Assembly (NCBI GenBank): GCA_021776595.1
Contig: JAJFFP010000012.1
Span: 1-47,483 of the forward strand
Source: Robiginitomaculum sp.
Lineage (GTDB): Bacteria; Pseudomonadota; Alphaproteobacteria; Caulobacterales; Maricaulaceae
DNA: 47,483 nucleotides
Direction: 5' to 3'
Shown: positions 37,101-44,732 of the stretch, one piece after another
Layout: each line of letters begins with the position of its first letter
How positions within the stretch are numbered: position 1 is the first letter of the stretch
Notes under the pieces: model-generated
What the model was told of the DNA's origin: nothing
The model's database searches: none
Seen by the model: only the letters and a program-made list of their open reading frames with translations
Made by a program: the position numbers and the translations under genes

Positions 37101-37638
37101 TGGCGGCCCCTGGGCGGAGAACTATTTCTACACCCACATGAACCCGCATGATAATGTCAAAATGAACCGCTTCATGCCCCATAGTGTGCTGGACCGCTCC
37201 ACCAAACGCCGTCCCTGGGTGCGTGATGAGGAATATGCCTTTACCCGTGTTGCCGATAGCGCCATCAGGATACAGCGCGCCGGTGGCCATATTGGCATAG
37301 GCAGCCACGGCCAGTTCCAGGGCCTTGGCTATCACTGGGAGATGTGGGCGCTGGGTTCCGGCAATGCCACGCCGATGGAAGTGCTTAAAGCTGCCACCAT
37401 CGATAGTGCACATATTATCGGCCATGGCGATGAAGTTGGCTCGATTGAACCTGGTAAATTCGCCGATCTGGTCATTATGAATGCCGATCCGCGCGCGGAT
37501 ATTCATAATACCGCCAACATATACCGGGTGATGATGAATGGGCGTCTCTATGATGATGATACGCTGGAGGAGTTATGGCCCCGCCATCGCACTCTGCCCA
37601 AACTCTGGTATCAGGATAAAGGCCCCAAAACGCCGTAA
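34198..37638 (+). CDS. Exported PD40 beta-propeller / amidohydrolase fusion protein
   Basis: A signal peptide (SKIFIATLFSSTLFMAPALA) precedes a Lys/Glu-rich patch and a large N-terminal region (about 80-680) of TolB/WD40-like PD40 blades, each with the motif SPDG (DISPDGGTIIF, AFSPDGKQIAF, LSPDGKSVVF). A highly acidic linker at roughly 680-715 (DEDEATDEADSDADAD) separates this from a C-terminal amidohydrolase barrel that starts near residue 730. That barrel carries the metal motif DSHAHW (about 795), a GGLDAKMDLTH segment and IGIGSHGQ, plus the SIEPGKFADLVIMN cap strand. The reaction is unknown; relatives act as imidazolonepropionase-like hydrolases or peptidases. The ATG at 34198 gives 1146 residues. 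It lies 109 bases after mccB, with no clear metabolic link. Confidence 0.88.
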   Translation: MLSRTSSKIFIATLFSSTLFMAPALAAPSSAPQTLAPKASNLAEKWVEPPLSAQDGDEKSEAKDKKKDKKKGLALKPARVVEFETNEGTWMSLDISPDGGTIIFELLGDLYTLPTTGGEAKAIVTGMGFQSQPAFSPDGKQIAFISDQDGSENLYIANADGTKPKKLSSMTKGQGMSPTWSADGDYLFVSAVPKGIGANEIWMYHKNGGKGVQVTKARPKGDKTRRNEQPNAQGVSASTDGHYLYYATRMGGFQYNMTNFPWRIVRRDMREGTTDTIVTAYGGAVRPQISPDGNFLVYGTRHETDTGFRVRDLQTGEDRWLAYPVTRDDQESRATRDLLPGYSFTPDGSAIITTSGGKLERIALADGTRTNIPFTAKVKMDVGPNLVQQIKDPTGPVIARMVQKPVLSPDGKSVVFSALGELYSMALEEGAKPTKIKRAGTQVFQPNWSNDGRYLTYISWSPEGGHVWRLRANGRSKPEKVSTLPGYYTEPAFTPDGTEIVAIRASNDQFNEGNADAQRDLIAINLNTGATRVILPGSNFGSVHFGNAKDRVYLYGGNGGLFSVRLDGTDRRDHLKVTGAGFYSATKPVPARDIRLSPDGHFALARSQEQLRLITVPTINRKAITVNMDGPAVPLNTLSDYGVDYFDWSKDGKSMIWSVGSTIYTQDLADVVWVKPEKEDKDEDEATDEADSDADADTASAASDDDDEADEKDEPKPYSSYKVDVQVPRDNPEGSILLRGATVITMGNQGTIENADLLVENGKFVAVGQKDSLEVPQGAEVRDMSGKFITPGFVDSHAHWRPWSRNEVSEEHFWPFLANVAFGVTSGLDVQTGTTDIFVLQDMVEAGQMIGLRAWSTGPGVFSDTAIKSKKDALKVLTRYKEHYRTKNIKAYITGNRKQRQYVIQAAKEVGIMPTTEGGLDAKMDLTHMIDGFAGNEHNLPIIPLYNDVVQLAAQTGIGYTPTLLVTYGGPWAENYFYTHMNPHDNVKMNRFMPHSVLDRSTKRRPWVRDEEYAFTRVADSAIRIQRAGGHIGIGSHGQFQGLGYHWEMWALGSGNATPMEVLKAATIDSAHIIGHGDEVGSIEPGKFADLVIMNADPRADIHNTANIYRVMMNGRLYDDDTLEELWPRHRTLPKLWYQDKGPKTP

Positions 37639-37716
37639 CTGCATCCATAACAGCTATATAGGTCAGCCAGTACAACCAATACAAGCTGTGCGTATCGGTT
37701 CATGGCCCTTTATGGG

Positions 37717-37911
37717 TCAGACGGCATGTTTATGCGTCATTTTTTGCGCCATTTGCCCTGCAAGATCGATCTGGCTGCCCAGTTCTTCATTGCCGGACGA
37801 TCTGGCAATCTGTACCAGTTCGGGTAAAATGGCCGCCAGATATTCTGCGCCATCATTATCGCATACGTATTTGTGTATATCACCTTCGGTGTTTTTTGGA
37901 TTCAAATTCAT
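37717..37911 (-). CDS. Small acidic hypothetical protein
   Basis: I do not recognise this 64-residue product. It has no cysteine-pair, transmembrane or signal sequence and looks helical in its second half (YLAAILPELVQIARSSGNEELGSQIDLAGQMAQKM). It is supported by a good ribosome-binding site (GGAGTGAAAA before the ATG), by lying in the otherwise gene-free 460 bases between two plus-strand genes, and by balanced amino-acid use. It may be a small regulatory or adaptor protein. A competing plus-strand frame (37538-37933) overlaps the end of the amidohydrolase gene and is less credible. Confidence 0.55.
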   Translation of the reverse strand: MNLNPKNTEGDIHKYVCDNDGAEYLAAILPELVQIARSSGNEELGSQIDLAGQMAQKMTHKHAV

Positions 37912-38098
37912 TTTTCACTCCAGTGTATATTGATTAGCGCATAATCAACTCTCGCTATAGGGTGTGTTGTTATATTAACCTATTTAGGTTGTTTTTATGC
38001 GATAGGAAAGGCCTATGGATTGACAATTGCAGATAGACACCTTCTGTTCGCGCCTGCCTGCAAATTGATTTGACAGGCCGATCCAGAGGAAAAGTGCC

Positions 38099-40669
38099 AT
38101 GAAGGTAGTCGTCGTTGAATCCCCGGCGAAAGCAAAAACCATAAATAAATATTTGGGAAAAGACTTTCAGGTCTTTGCCAGTTTTGGGCATGTCCGCGAT
38201 TTACCGCCCAAGGATGGCTCGGTGCGCCCGGATGAAGATTTTGCCATGAGCTGGGAAGTCAGTGCGCGTTCAAAGGGGCACCTGAAACAGATTGCTGATG
38301 CAGTAAAAAGCGCAGACACCCTGATTCTGGCCACTGACCCGGACCGCGAGGGTGAAGCCATATCCTGGCATTTGCTGGAAGCCTTGCGGGCCCGCCGGGC
38401 GCTCAAAAAAGATACGCCGGTGCAACGGGTCGTGTTTAATGCCATCACCAAATCATCAGTTCTTGATGCCATGGCTCAACCCCGTGATGTGGATATGGAG
38501 CTTGTCGAGGCCTATCTGGCACGCCGGGCCCTTGATTATCTGGTGGGCTTTACCCTGTCGCCAATTCTGTGGCGAAAACTGCCCGGATCGCGTTCAGCCG
38601 GGCGTGTGCAATCGGTTGCCCTGCGCCTGATTTGCGATCGTGAGCTGGAAATTGAAAAATTCCGCGCTGATGAATACTGGAGTGTTGAAGCAGACGCTCT
38701 GGCAGAAGGGCAGGCCCCCTTCCCGGTCCGTTTGGTCATGTTGGATGGCAAGAAGCTGGGCAAGCTGACACTAGGCGATGAAGCAACGGCTATGCGCGCA
38801 AAGGATATGGTGCATAGCGGTTCATTTCATGTGGCCAAAGTAGAGGCCAAACCGGCCAGGCGTCACCCGGCACCGCCGTTTACGACCTCAACCTTGCAAC
38901 AAGAAGCGGCGCGCAAGCTAGGGTTTTCGGCTACACGCACCATGCGCACGGCGCAAAAACTCTATGAAGGCATGCAGATTGGCGGCGAGAACACCGGCCT
39001 GATTACCTATATGCGGACCGACAGTGTGCAAATGACCGCAGAAGCTGTCTCCCAAGTGCGCTCGATGATTGTCAAACGTTTTGGCGATGAATTTTTACCA
39101 GAAAAACCCAGGTTTTACAGCTCAAAAGCCAAGAACGCACAAGAAGCCCACGAAGCGGTGCGGCCGACCTCTTTTTATCGCCACCCGGATGATCTGAACC
39201 TCTCTGGAGATGAAGCGAAACTCTATACACTGATCTGGAAACGCGCCTGCGCCAGCCAGATGCAAAGCGCCCGGCTGGAACGCACCACCATTGAGATGAC
39301 GGACGAAAGCGGGCAGACCGGATTGCGCGCCAGTGGCACGGTTATCCTGTTTCCTGGCTTTCTTAATCTTTATCAGGAAAGCCTGGATGATGAAAAAGAA
39401 GAGGGCCAGAGCAAGCTGCCACGCTTGAAAGAAGGCGCAGCAATTGGCATTGATCACATAAAGGCCGAGCAACATTTCACCCAGCCACCGCCGCGCTTTA
39501 CCGAAGCCTCGCTGGTTAAACGCATGGAGGAACTGGGCATTGGCCGACCATCCACCTATGCCTCGATTATGCAGGTCCTGCAGGATCGTGATTACGTGGT
39601 GCTGGACAAGAAACGCTTCATCCCACAGGATAAAGGCCGGGTGGTCACAGCCTTTTTGGAAAATTTCTTTGCCCGTTATGTGCAATATGAATTTACCGCC
39701 GATCTGGAAAAACGTCTGGATGAAGTGAGTGCCGGCAATCTGAACTGGAAGGTGCTGCTCACTGATTTCTGGAAAGAGTTTTCCGCTGCCATTGCGGACA
39801 TTGCCGATCTGCGTGTCACCCATGTGCTGGATGCACTTGATGAAGCACTGGACCCGCATTTATTTCCCCGCGCCCAAGGCGAGCCGGACCCGCGCATCTG
39901 TCCCAAATGCAAAGATGGCCGCCTGGGCCTGAAGCTAAGCCGCTACGGTGCCTTTATCGGATGTTCTGAATACCCTGAATGTAAATTTACCCGCCCCTTG
40001 AGCCAGAGCGATGATACCAATGGTCAGGTCGCTGATGAGGCTTTGGGCACGGACCCGGATAGTGGCTTGCCGGTGCTTCTTAAATCCGGGCGCTTTGGCC
40101 CCTATGTGCAATTGGGCGAAGAAGAAAAACCCAAGCGCGCCAGCCTGCCCAAAACCTGGGCACCAGACACCCTTGACCTGGCACGGGCGTTGAAATTGCT
40201 AAGCCTGCCTCGTGAGGTCGGGCCACATCCTGAAGACAAGGAAATGATCACCGCCGCGATTGGTCGTTATGGCCCTTATGTGCATCACGTAAAAACCTAT
40301 GCCAACCTGCCCTCTGTCGAGGATGTGTTCGAGATCGGTATCAACCGCGCCGTTGATGTGCTGGCAGAAAAACGCAGCAAAGCCAGAAAAACAGCGACTG
40401 CCTTGAAAGAGTTGGGAGATCATCCAGAATCCGGCAAACCGGTGCGGGTAATGGATGGCCGCTATGGTCCATACGTCAAGTATGAAAAAATAAACGCTAC
40501 TCTGCCCAAAGGCATTGAACCGGCAGATGTCACCATGGAACAAGCGCTGGAACTGATCGACACCAAGGCCAAAAAACCAAAAAAGACTAAAGCGAAAGCG
40601 AAAACAAAACCCAAGGCTAAAGCCAAGACCAAGGCCAAGCCTAAGGCCAAGCCAAAACCTAAGGCATAG
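38099..40669 (+). CDS. topA: DNA topoisomerase I (type IA)
   Basis: TopA relaxes negative supercoils behind RNA polymerase. The Toprim domain is at the N-terminus (VVVESPAKAKTINKYLG, ATDPDREGEAIS). The active-site Tyr304 is in GLITYMRTDSVQ. One four-cysteine zinc finger follows near residue 600 (CPKC...CSEYPEC). The C-terminus has topoisomerase repeats with the RYGPYV motif (GRFGPYVQLG, GRYGPYVHHV, GRYGPYVKYE) and a final tail of about 35 residues of alternating Lys, Ala, Pro and Thr. The 856-residue length is normal for Alphaproteobacteria. The start has AGAGGAAAAG upstream. It is followed after 16 bases by rnr, so co-transcription is probable. Confidence 0.97.
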   Translation: MKVVVVESPAKAKTINKYLGKDFQVFASFGHVRDLPPKDGSVRPDEDFAMSWEVSARSKGHLKQIADAVKSADTLILATDPDREGEAISWHLLEALRARRALKKDTPVQRVVFNAITKSSVLDAMAQPRDVDMELVEAYLARRALDYLVGFTLSPILWRKLPGSRSAGRVQSVALRLICDRELEIEKFRADEYWSVEADALAEGQAPFPVRLVMLDGKKLGKLTLGDEATAMRAKDMVHSGSFHVAKVEAKPARRHPAPPFTTSTLQQEAARKLGFSATRTMRTAQKLYEGMQIGGENTGLITYMRTDSVQMTAEAVSQVRSMIVKRFGDEFLPEKPRFYSSKAKNAQEAHEAVRPTSFYRHPDDLNLSGDEAKLYTLIWKRACASQMQSARLERTTIEMTDESGQTGLRASGTVILFPGFLNLYQESLDDEKEEGQSKLPRLKEGAAIGIDHIKAEQHFTQPPPRFTEASLVKRMEELGIGRPSTYASIMQVLQDRDYVVLDKKRFIPQDKGRVVTAFLENFFARYVQYEFTADLEKRLDEVSAGNLNWKVLLTDFWKEFSAAIADIADLRVTHVLDALDEALDPHLFPRAQGEPDPRICPKCKDGRLGLKLSRYGAFIGCSEYPECKFTRPLSQSDDTNGQVADEALGTDPDSGLPVLLKSGRFGPYVQLGEEEKPKRASLPKTWAPDTLDLARALKLLSLPREVGPHPEDKEMITAAIGRYGPYVHHVKTYANLPSVEDVFEIGINRAVDVLAEKRSKARKTATALKELGDHPESGKPVRVMDGRYGPYVKYEKINATLPKGIEPADVTMEQALELIDTKAKKPKKTKAKAKTKPKAKAKTKAKPKAKPKPKA

Positions 40670-40685
40670 ACCTGATGGGGCGTGG

Positions 40686-42929
40686 ATGTCATTAAAACAA
40701 CGTATTCTCTCTATTCTGGCCGAGCAGGGTAAACCCCTCTCAAAGCGCGACCTTGCCCTCGATCTGGGACTGGCGGGACAAGAAAAACTTGACTTAAAAG
40801 ATACCTTGCGCGCTTTGGAAAAAAGCGGTCAAATTGAACGCAAGGACCGACGTAAATACACCCTGAGCGGGCAATTACCGAATGTATTTGTGGCCGAATT
40901 TTATGACCGTGATCTGGATGGAGAATTGCTGGCCCGCCCGGTGAATTGGGATAGCCAGACCCCGCCGCCAACCATAATTCTGGCTCCCGGTGAGGCCGAT
41001 GGTAGCCACCGCACCGCCGCCATTGGCATAGGCGAGACGGCTTTGATCCGCATAAAGCGCGATTCCGATGGTGTCTTTGTGGCGCGCATCATCAAGAAAT
41101 TTGCCAAGGGAGCACAAGCCTCACAGCGCCAGTTGGGCGTGGTTCAAAAAACCAAAAATGAAGTGAAAATTACGCCGGTCAGCCGCAAGATCAGGCACCC
41201 TTTTATCCTGCGTCCACAGGATGCGGATAAAGTCTCTGATGGTGATCTGGTGGTGGTGAGCGAAACCAGAATGCGCAAATATGGCGTCCCGTTGGTGCAG
41301 CTGGAAGAAAAGCTGGGCGATGCAAACGAGCCTCGTGCCGCCAGCATGATCGCGTTGGCTGATCATGGCATTAATCAGGGATTTTCTGATGAAGAAATCG
41401 CCCAGGCCGAAGCCGCAAAGCCTGCTCCTCTTGGCACACGCACGGATTTGCGCGCCCTGGACCTGATTACCATTGATCCCGACGATGCCCGCGATTTTGA
41501 TGATGCGGTTCATGCCTGCGCCGATACGGACCCGCAAAACCCCGGTGGCTGGATCGCCACTGTGGCGATTGCCGATGTCTCTGCCTATGTGAACGGCGAC
41601 TCAGCCCTTGATCGCGGGGCACGCAAGCGCGGCAATTCTGTTTATCTGCCAGATCAGGTGGTGCCCATGCTGCCCGAACGGTTGTCCAATGACCTGTGCA
41701 GTCTGCGCCCCCATGAAGATCGCGCCTGTATGGCGGTGCAGATGGTATTTGATGCGCAAGGTAATAAACGCCGCCACAAGTTTATACGCGCGCTGATGCG
41801 CTCTTCTGCACGGTTAAGTTATAGCCAGGCACAGGCAGCCATTGATGGCAAGGCCGATGAAACCGCTGCGGCTGTGCTGGAGAGCGTATTAAAACCGCTT
41901 TGGGCCGCTTATGGATCGCTAAAGATCGCCCGTGCCAAGCGCAGCCCGTTGGAAATTGAAAGCAGCGAGCGCAAAATCCGGGTCAATGAACAGGGCAAGA
42001 TTACCTCTATCACCAAGTCAGAGCGTTTTGATGCCCACCGTTTGATCGAAGAATTTATGGTGGCTGCCAATGTCTGCGCGGCCCAGACGTTGGAGCAAAA
42101 AACCTGCCCGTTGATTTATCGTGTGCATGATGCCCCCAGCGCGGAGAAACTCCACGCCCTGTCGGATTTTTTGCGCACCATCGGCATTAAATGGGCCAAG
42201 GGGGAGCGGGCCACCACCAAGCGCTTTAATACGCTGATCGCCAAATCCAGGGGCGGAAAGTATGCCGACATCATCAATGAAATGGTTCTGCGCACGCAGA
42301 TGCAGGCAATTTACGACACCCGCAATATTGGCCATTTTGGCCTTAATCTGAATGAATATGCGCATTTTACCTCGCCTATTCGCCGCTATGCCGATTTAAC
42401 TGTTCACCGCGCGCTGATCCGCGCCTGTAAATTTGGCGAGGACGGGGCCAGCAATGCCGAGCAAAGCCAGTTAAAAGCCATTGCCGAAGAAATCACCGGG
42501 GCTGAACGCCGGGCCATGGCCGCCGAACGCGATGCAACGGGGCGCTATATTGCCAGTTATCTAAGTGATCAGGTGGGCGTAGTTTTTGGGGCACGTATTT
42601 CAGGAGTGACAAAATTTGGCCTGTTTTTACGCCTCGATGAAACCGGAGCTGACGGCTTTATACCCATTCGCCAATTGGGCGATGAATACTTTGTCCATGA
42701 CGAAAAGGCCCATGCCCTGATTGGCCGCGATAGCGGGGGGCGTTATACGCTGGGCCAGTCCGTAAAGGCGCAATTGCTGGAGGCCACACCACTTACCGGC
42801 GGTTTGTTGTTTGAAATGCAAACCCCGCCCACCCCCGGCACGCGCCCCGGCAGATCACACCAGACCAGAAGCGCAAAACCTGGCAAAGGCGGCAAAGCGG
42901 CAAAACACAGGCGCAAGCGGCGGTCATGA
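40686..42929 (+). CDS. rnr: Ribonuclease R
   Basis: RNase R is a 3'-to-5' exonuclease that digests structured RNA and takes part in rRNA quality control and tmRNA-linked mRNA decay. The 747-residue protein begins with a winged-helix segment (ILSILAEQGKPLSKRDLAL), then cold-shock domains. The RNB nuclease core has the metal cluster in ITIDPDDARDFDDAVHA (about 260-276) and the Tyr-containing YAHFTSPIRRYADL motif near 556-570. A C-terminal S1 domain (VGVVFGARISGVTKFGLFLRL) and a basic tail complete it. The gene overlaps the next one by four bases (ATGA). Confidence 0.95.
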   Translation: MSLKQRILSILAEQGKPLSKRDLALDLGLAGQEKLDLKDTLRALEKSGQIERKDRRKYTLSGQLPNVFVAEFYDRDLDGELLARPVNWDSQTPPPTIILAPGEADGSHRTAAIGIGETALIRIKRDSDGVFVARIIKKFAKGAQASQRQLGVVQKTKNEVKITPVSRKIRHPFILRPQDADKVSDGDLVVVSETRMRKYGVPLVQLEEKLGDANEPRAASMIALADHGINQGFSDEEIAQAEAAKPAPLGTRTDLRALDLITIDPDDARDFDDAVHACADTDPQNPGGWIATVAIADVSAYVNGDSALDRGARKRGNSVYLPDQVVPMLPERLSNDLCSLRPHEDRACMAVQMVFDAQGNKRRHKFIRALMRSSARLSYSQAQAAIDGKADETAAAVLESVLKPLWAAYGSLKIARAKRSPLEIESSERKIRVNEQGKITSITKSERFDAHRLIEEFMVAANVCAAQTLEQKTCPLIYRVHDAPSAEKLHALSDFLRTIGIKWAKGERATTKRFNTLIAKSRGGKYADIINEMVLRTQMQAIYDTRNIGHFGLNLNEYAHFTSPIRRYADLTVHRALIRACKFGEDGASNAEQSQLKAIAEEITGAERRAMAAERDATGRYIASYLSDQVGVVFGARISGVTKFGLFLRLDETGADGFIPIRQLGDEYFVHDEKAHALIGRDSGGRYTLGQSVKAQLLEATPLTGGLLFEMQTPPTPGTRPGRSHQTRSAKPGKGGKAAKHRRKRRS

Positions 42930-43645
42930 CCAAGCCCGGCGCCTTCATACGTGATACTGACCCTGCCGATACACCGCGCACAGGCCGCGCCGTGCGTCCA
43001 AAATTATCGGCAACGCTGATCCTTATGCGAGGCGATATGCAAAACCCGCAAATCCTGATGGGAAAACGCGCTGCCGGCCATCGCTTCATGCCATCAAAAA
43101 GCGTGTTTCCGGGTGGAAAAGCCGAACGCAGTGATGCTTTTGCGCCCATGGCTAACCCGCTTACCGATCAAACCCGTGAAATCCTGGCCCGGCATTTACC
43201 CCCGCGCCGGGCACACGCCGCCGGGGCCACCGCCATTCGCGAAACCTTTGAAGAAACCGGCCTGATGCTGGCCAAACCATGCGCCACAGCAACAAGCCAT
43301 AAAGCCCCAAAAGGCTGGGGGGCCTTTACCTCACGCGAATTAGGCGCGGACATGGGCGCGCTGGGCCTTGCCGCCCGTGCCATCACGCCGCCTTATCATC
43401 CCAAGCGTTTTGATGCCTGGTTTTTCATGGCGCGCGCCGATCATTTGATTGATCTGCCTGAATGCACCGCCAGCAGCGAGCTGGAAGGATTAAGCTGGCA
43501 CCATATTGAAGACGCCAAAGCACTCGATATTCCAAAAATCACCGCCATTGTGCTTGATGAATTGCAGCACCGCCTGCAGGACTCCGCACGACCAGTCCCG
43601 TATTACCATATGCACCGGGGGCAACACCGGCGCGACTGGCTTTAA
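42926..43645 (+). CDS. NUDIX hydrolase with split Nudix box
   Basis: Nudix enzymes hydrolyse nucleoside diphosphates linked to other groups. The core of the motif is RETFEETGLML near residue 108, but the expected G-x5-E half (FPGGKAE, about 61-67) is separated from it by an insertion of about 35 residues. That split layout is known in NUDT19-like members that act on CoA derivatives. The 239-residue protein also has LPEGT-like and YHPKRFDAWFFMAR segments typical of that subgroup. The substrate is undetermined. Its ATG overlaps the rnr stop (ATGA), and its last four bases overlap the convergent nitronate monooxygenase gene. Confidence 0.85.
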   Translation: MTKPGAFIRDTDPADTPRTGRAVRPKLSATLILMRGDMQNPQILMGKRAAGHRFMPSKSVFPGGKAERSDAFAPMANPLTDQTREILARHLPPRRAHAAGATAIRETFEETGLMLAKPCATATSHKAPKGWGAFTSRELGADMGALGLAARAITPPYHPKRFDAWFFMARADHLIDLPECTASSELEGLSWHHIEDAKALDIPKITAIVLDELQHRLQDSARPVPYYHMHRGQHRRDWL

Positions 43646-44610
43646 TGGTTGCAAACGCGGGCCTTGGCGGCGGCATATTGCTCTTGCAACCGCGCCACAA
43701 GTTCGCCGACAGCAGGCACGTCATGGACGGCACCAATGCCTTGGCCACACCCCCATATATCGCGCCAGGCCTTGGCATCTGATGAACCGCCGGAGCCAAA
43801 GTTCATCGACGATGGATCGGCCTCTGGCAAATTATCCGGGTCCAGACCGGCGGCACGGATGGATGGAGCCAGATAATTACCGTGAATGCCGGTAAAGAGT
43901 GACGAATTTACTATGTCTGACGCCCCGCTTTGCACCACCATCTGCTTATAGGCCTCCTGCGCACGGGCCTCGATGGTGGCGATGAACATGGACCCGGCAT
44001 AGGCAAGGTCAGCACCCATGGCCTGAGCCGCCAGAATGGCATCGCCGGTGGCGATGGCACCGGAAAGCAATAAAGGCCCGTCAAACCAGTCGCGTATTTC
44101 CTGGATCAGGGCAAAGGGCGAAAATGGCCCGGCATGCCCCCCGGCTCCGGCGGCCACCGCAATCAGGCCATCAGCACCCTTTTCGATCGCTTTATGCGCA
44201 AAACGGTTGTTGATAATGTCATGCAGGCAAATGCCGCCATAGGAATGAACCGCCTCAAAAACTTCCGGGCGCGCGCCCAGTGAGGTAATGACAATCGGCA
44301 CCTGATGCTTCACACAAAGCGCCACATCCTCCTCCAGGCGCGCGTTTGAGCGATGCACGATCTGGTTTACGGCAAAAGGGGCCGACGGGGCTTCCGGATT
44401 AGCCGCATCATAGGCTGCCAGCTCTTCCTTGATCTGCACCAGCCAGTCATCAAGCTGTTCAATCGGGCGCGCATTCAGGCTGGGAAACGCGCCCACTATG
44501 CCAGCTTTGCACTGGGCGATAACCAGTTCCGGACCAGAGAGGATAAACATCGGCGCGCCTATCAGGGGCAGACGCAAACGGTCTTTTAAAATCGGCGGTA
44601 AAGACAACAA
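43642..44610 (-). CDS. Nitronate monooxygenase family flavoprotein
   Basis: These FMN-dependent TIM-barrel enzymes oxidise propionate 3-nitronate and other nitronates, which are often toxic. The 322-residue product has GAPMFILSGPELVIAQCKAGIVGAFPSLN at the N-terminus, VAAGAGGHAGPFSPFALI (the FMN and catalytic His area), GAIATGDAILAAQAMGADLAYAGSMF, and the ETA-like segment near residue 205. The frame begins with two TTG codons at 44610 and 44607, with GGAG four to seven bases ahead. The likely start is therefore TTG, most probably 44607. It is downstream of mfd by 122 bases. Confidence 0.88.
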   Translation of the reverse strand: MLSLPPILKDRLRLPLIGAPMFILSGPELVIAQCKAGIVGAFPSLNARPIEQLDDWLVQIKEELAAYDAANPEAPSAPFAVNQIVHRSNARLEEDVALCVKHQVPIVITSLGARPEVFEAVHSYGGICLHDIINNRFAHKAIEKGADGLIAVAAGAGGHAGPFSPFALIQEIRDWFDGPLLLSGAIATGDAILAAQAMGADLAYAGSMFIATIEARAQEAYKQMVVQSGASDIVNSSLFTGIHGNYLAPSIRAAGLDPDNLPEADPSSMNFGSGGSSDAKAWRDIWGCGQGIGAVHDVPAVGELVARLQEQYAAAKARVCNH

Positions 44611-44732
44611 CTTTCTCCATGATATTTAACTGTTGCTTTATTGACGATCGACAAACCGATGTAAATCGGTATCCAGCTTTTGCTTGAGTATTGGACCCAG
44701 GCATTCACCGGCGTCACGGGGGTATAGGGTGT

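Noticed and set aside
37538-37933. 131-codon plus-strand frame overlapping the amidohydrolase 3' end
   Set aside because: It overlaps about 100 bases of a confident gene, has no good ribosome-binding site, and competes with a better minus-strand candidate.
44647-44670. Hairpin ACCGAT/ATCGGT between mfd and the nitronate monooxygenase gene as a terminator
   Set aside because: The six-base-pair stem lacks a following T run on the minus strand, so evidence is too weak to call.
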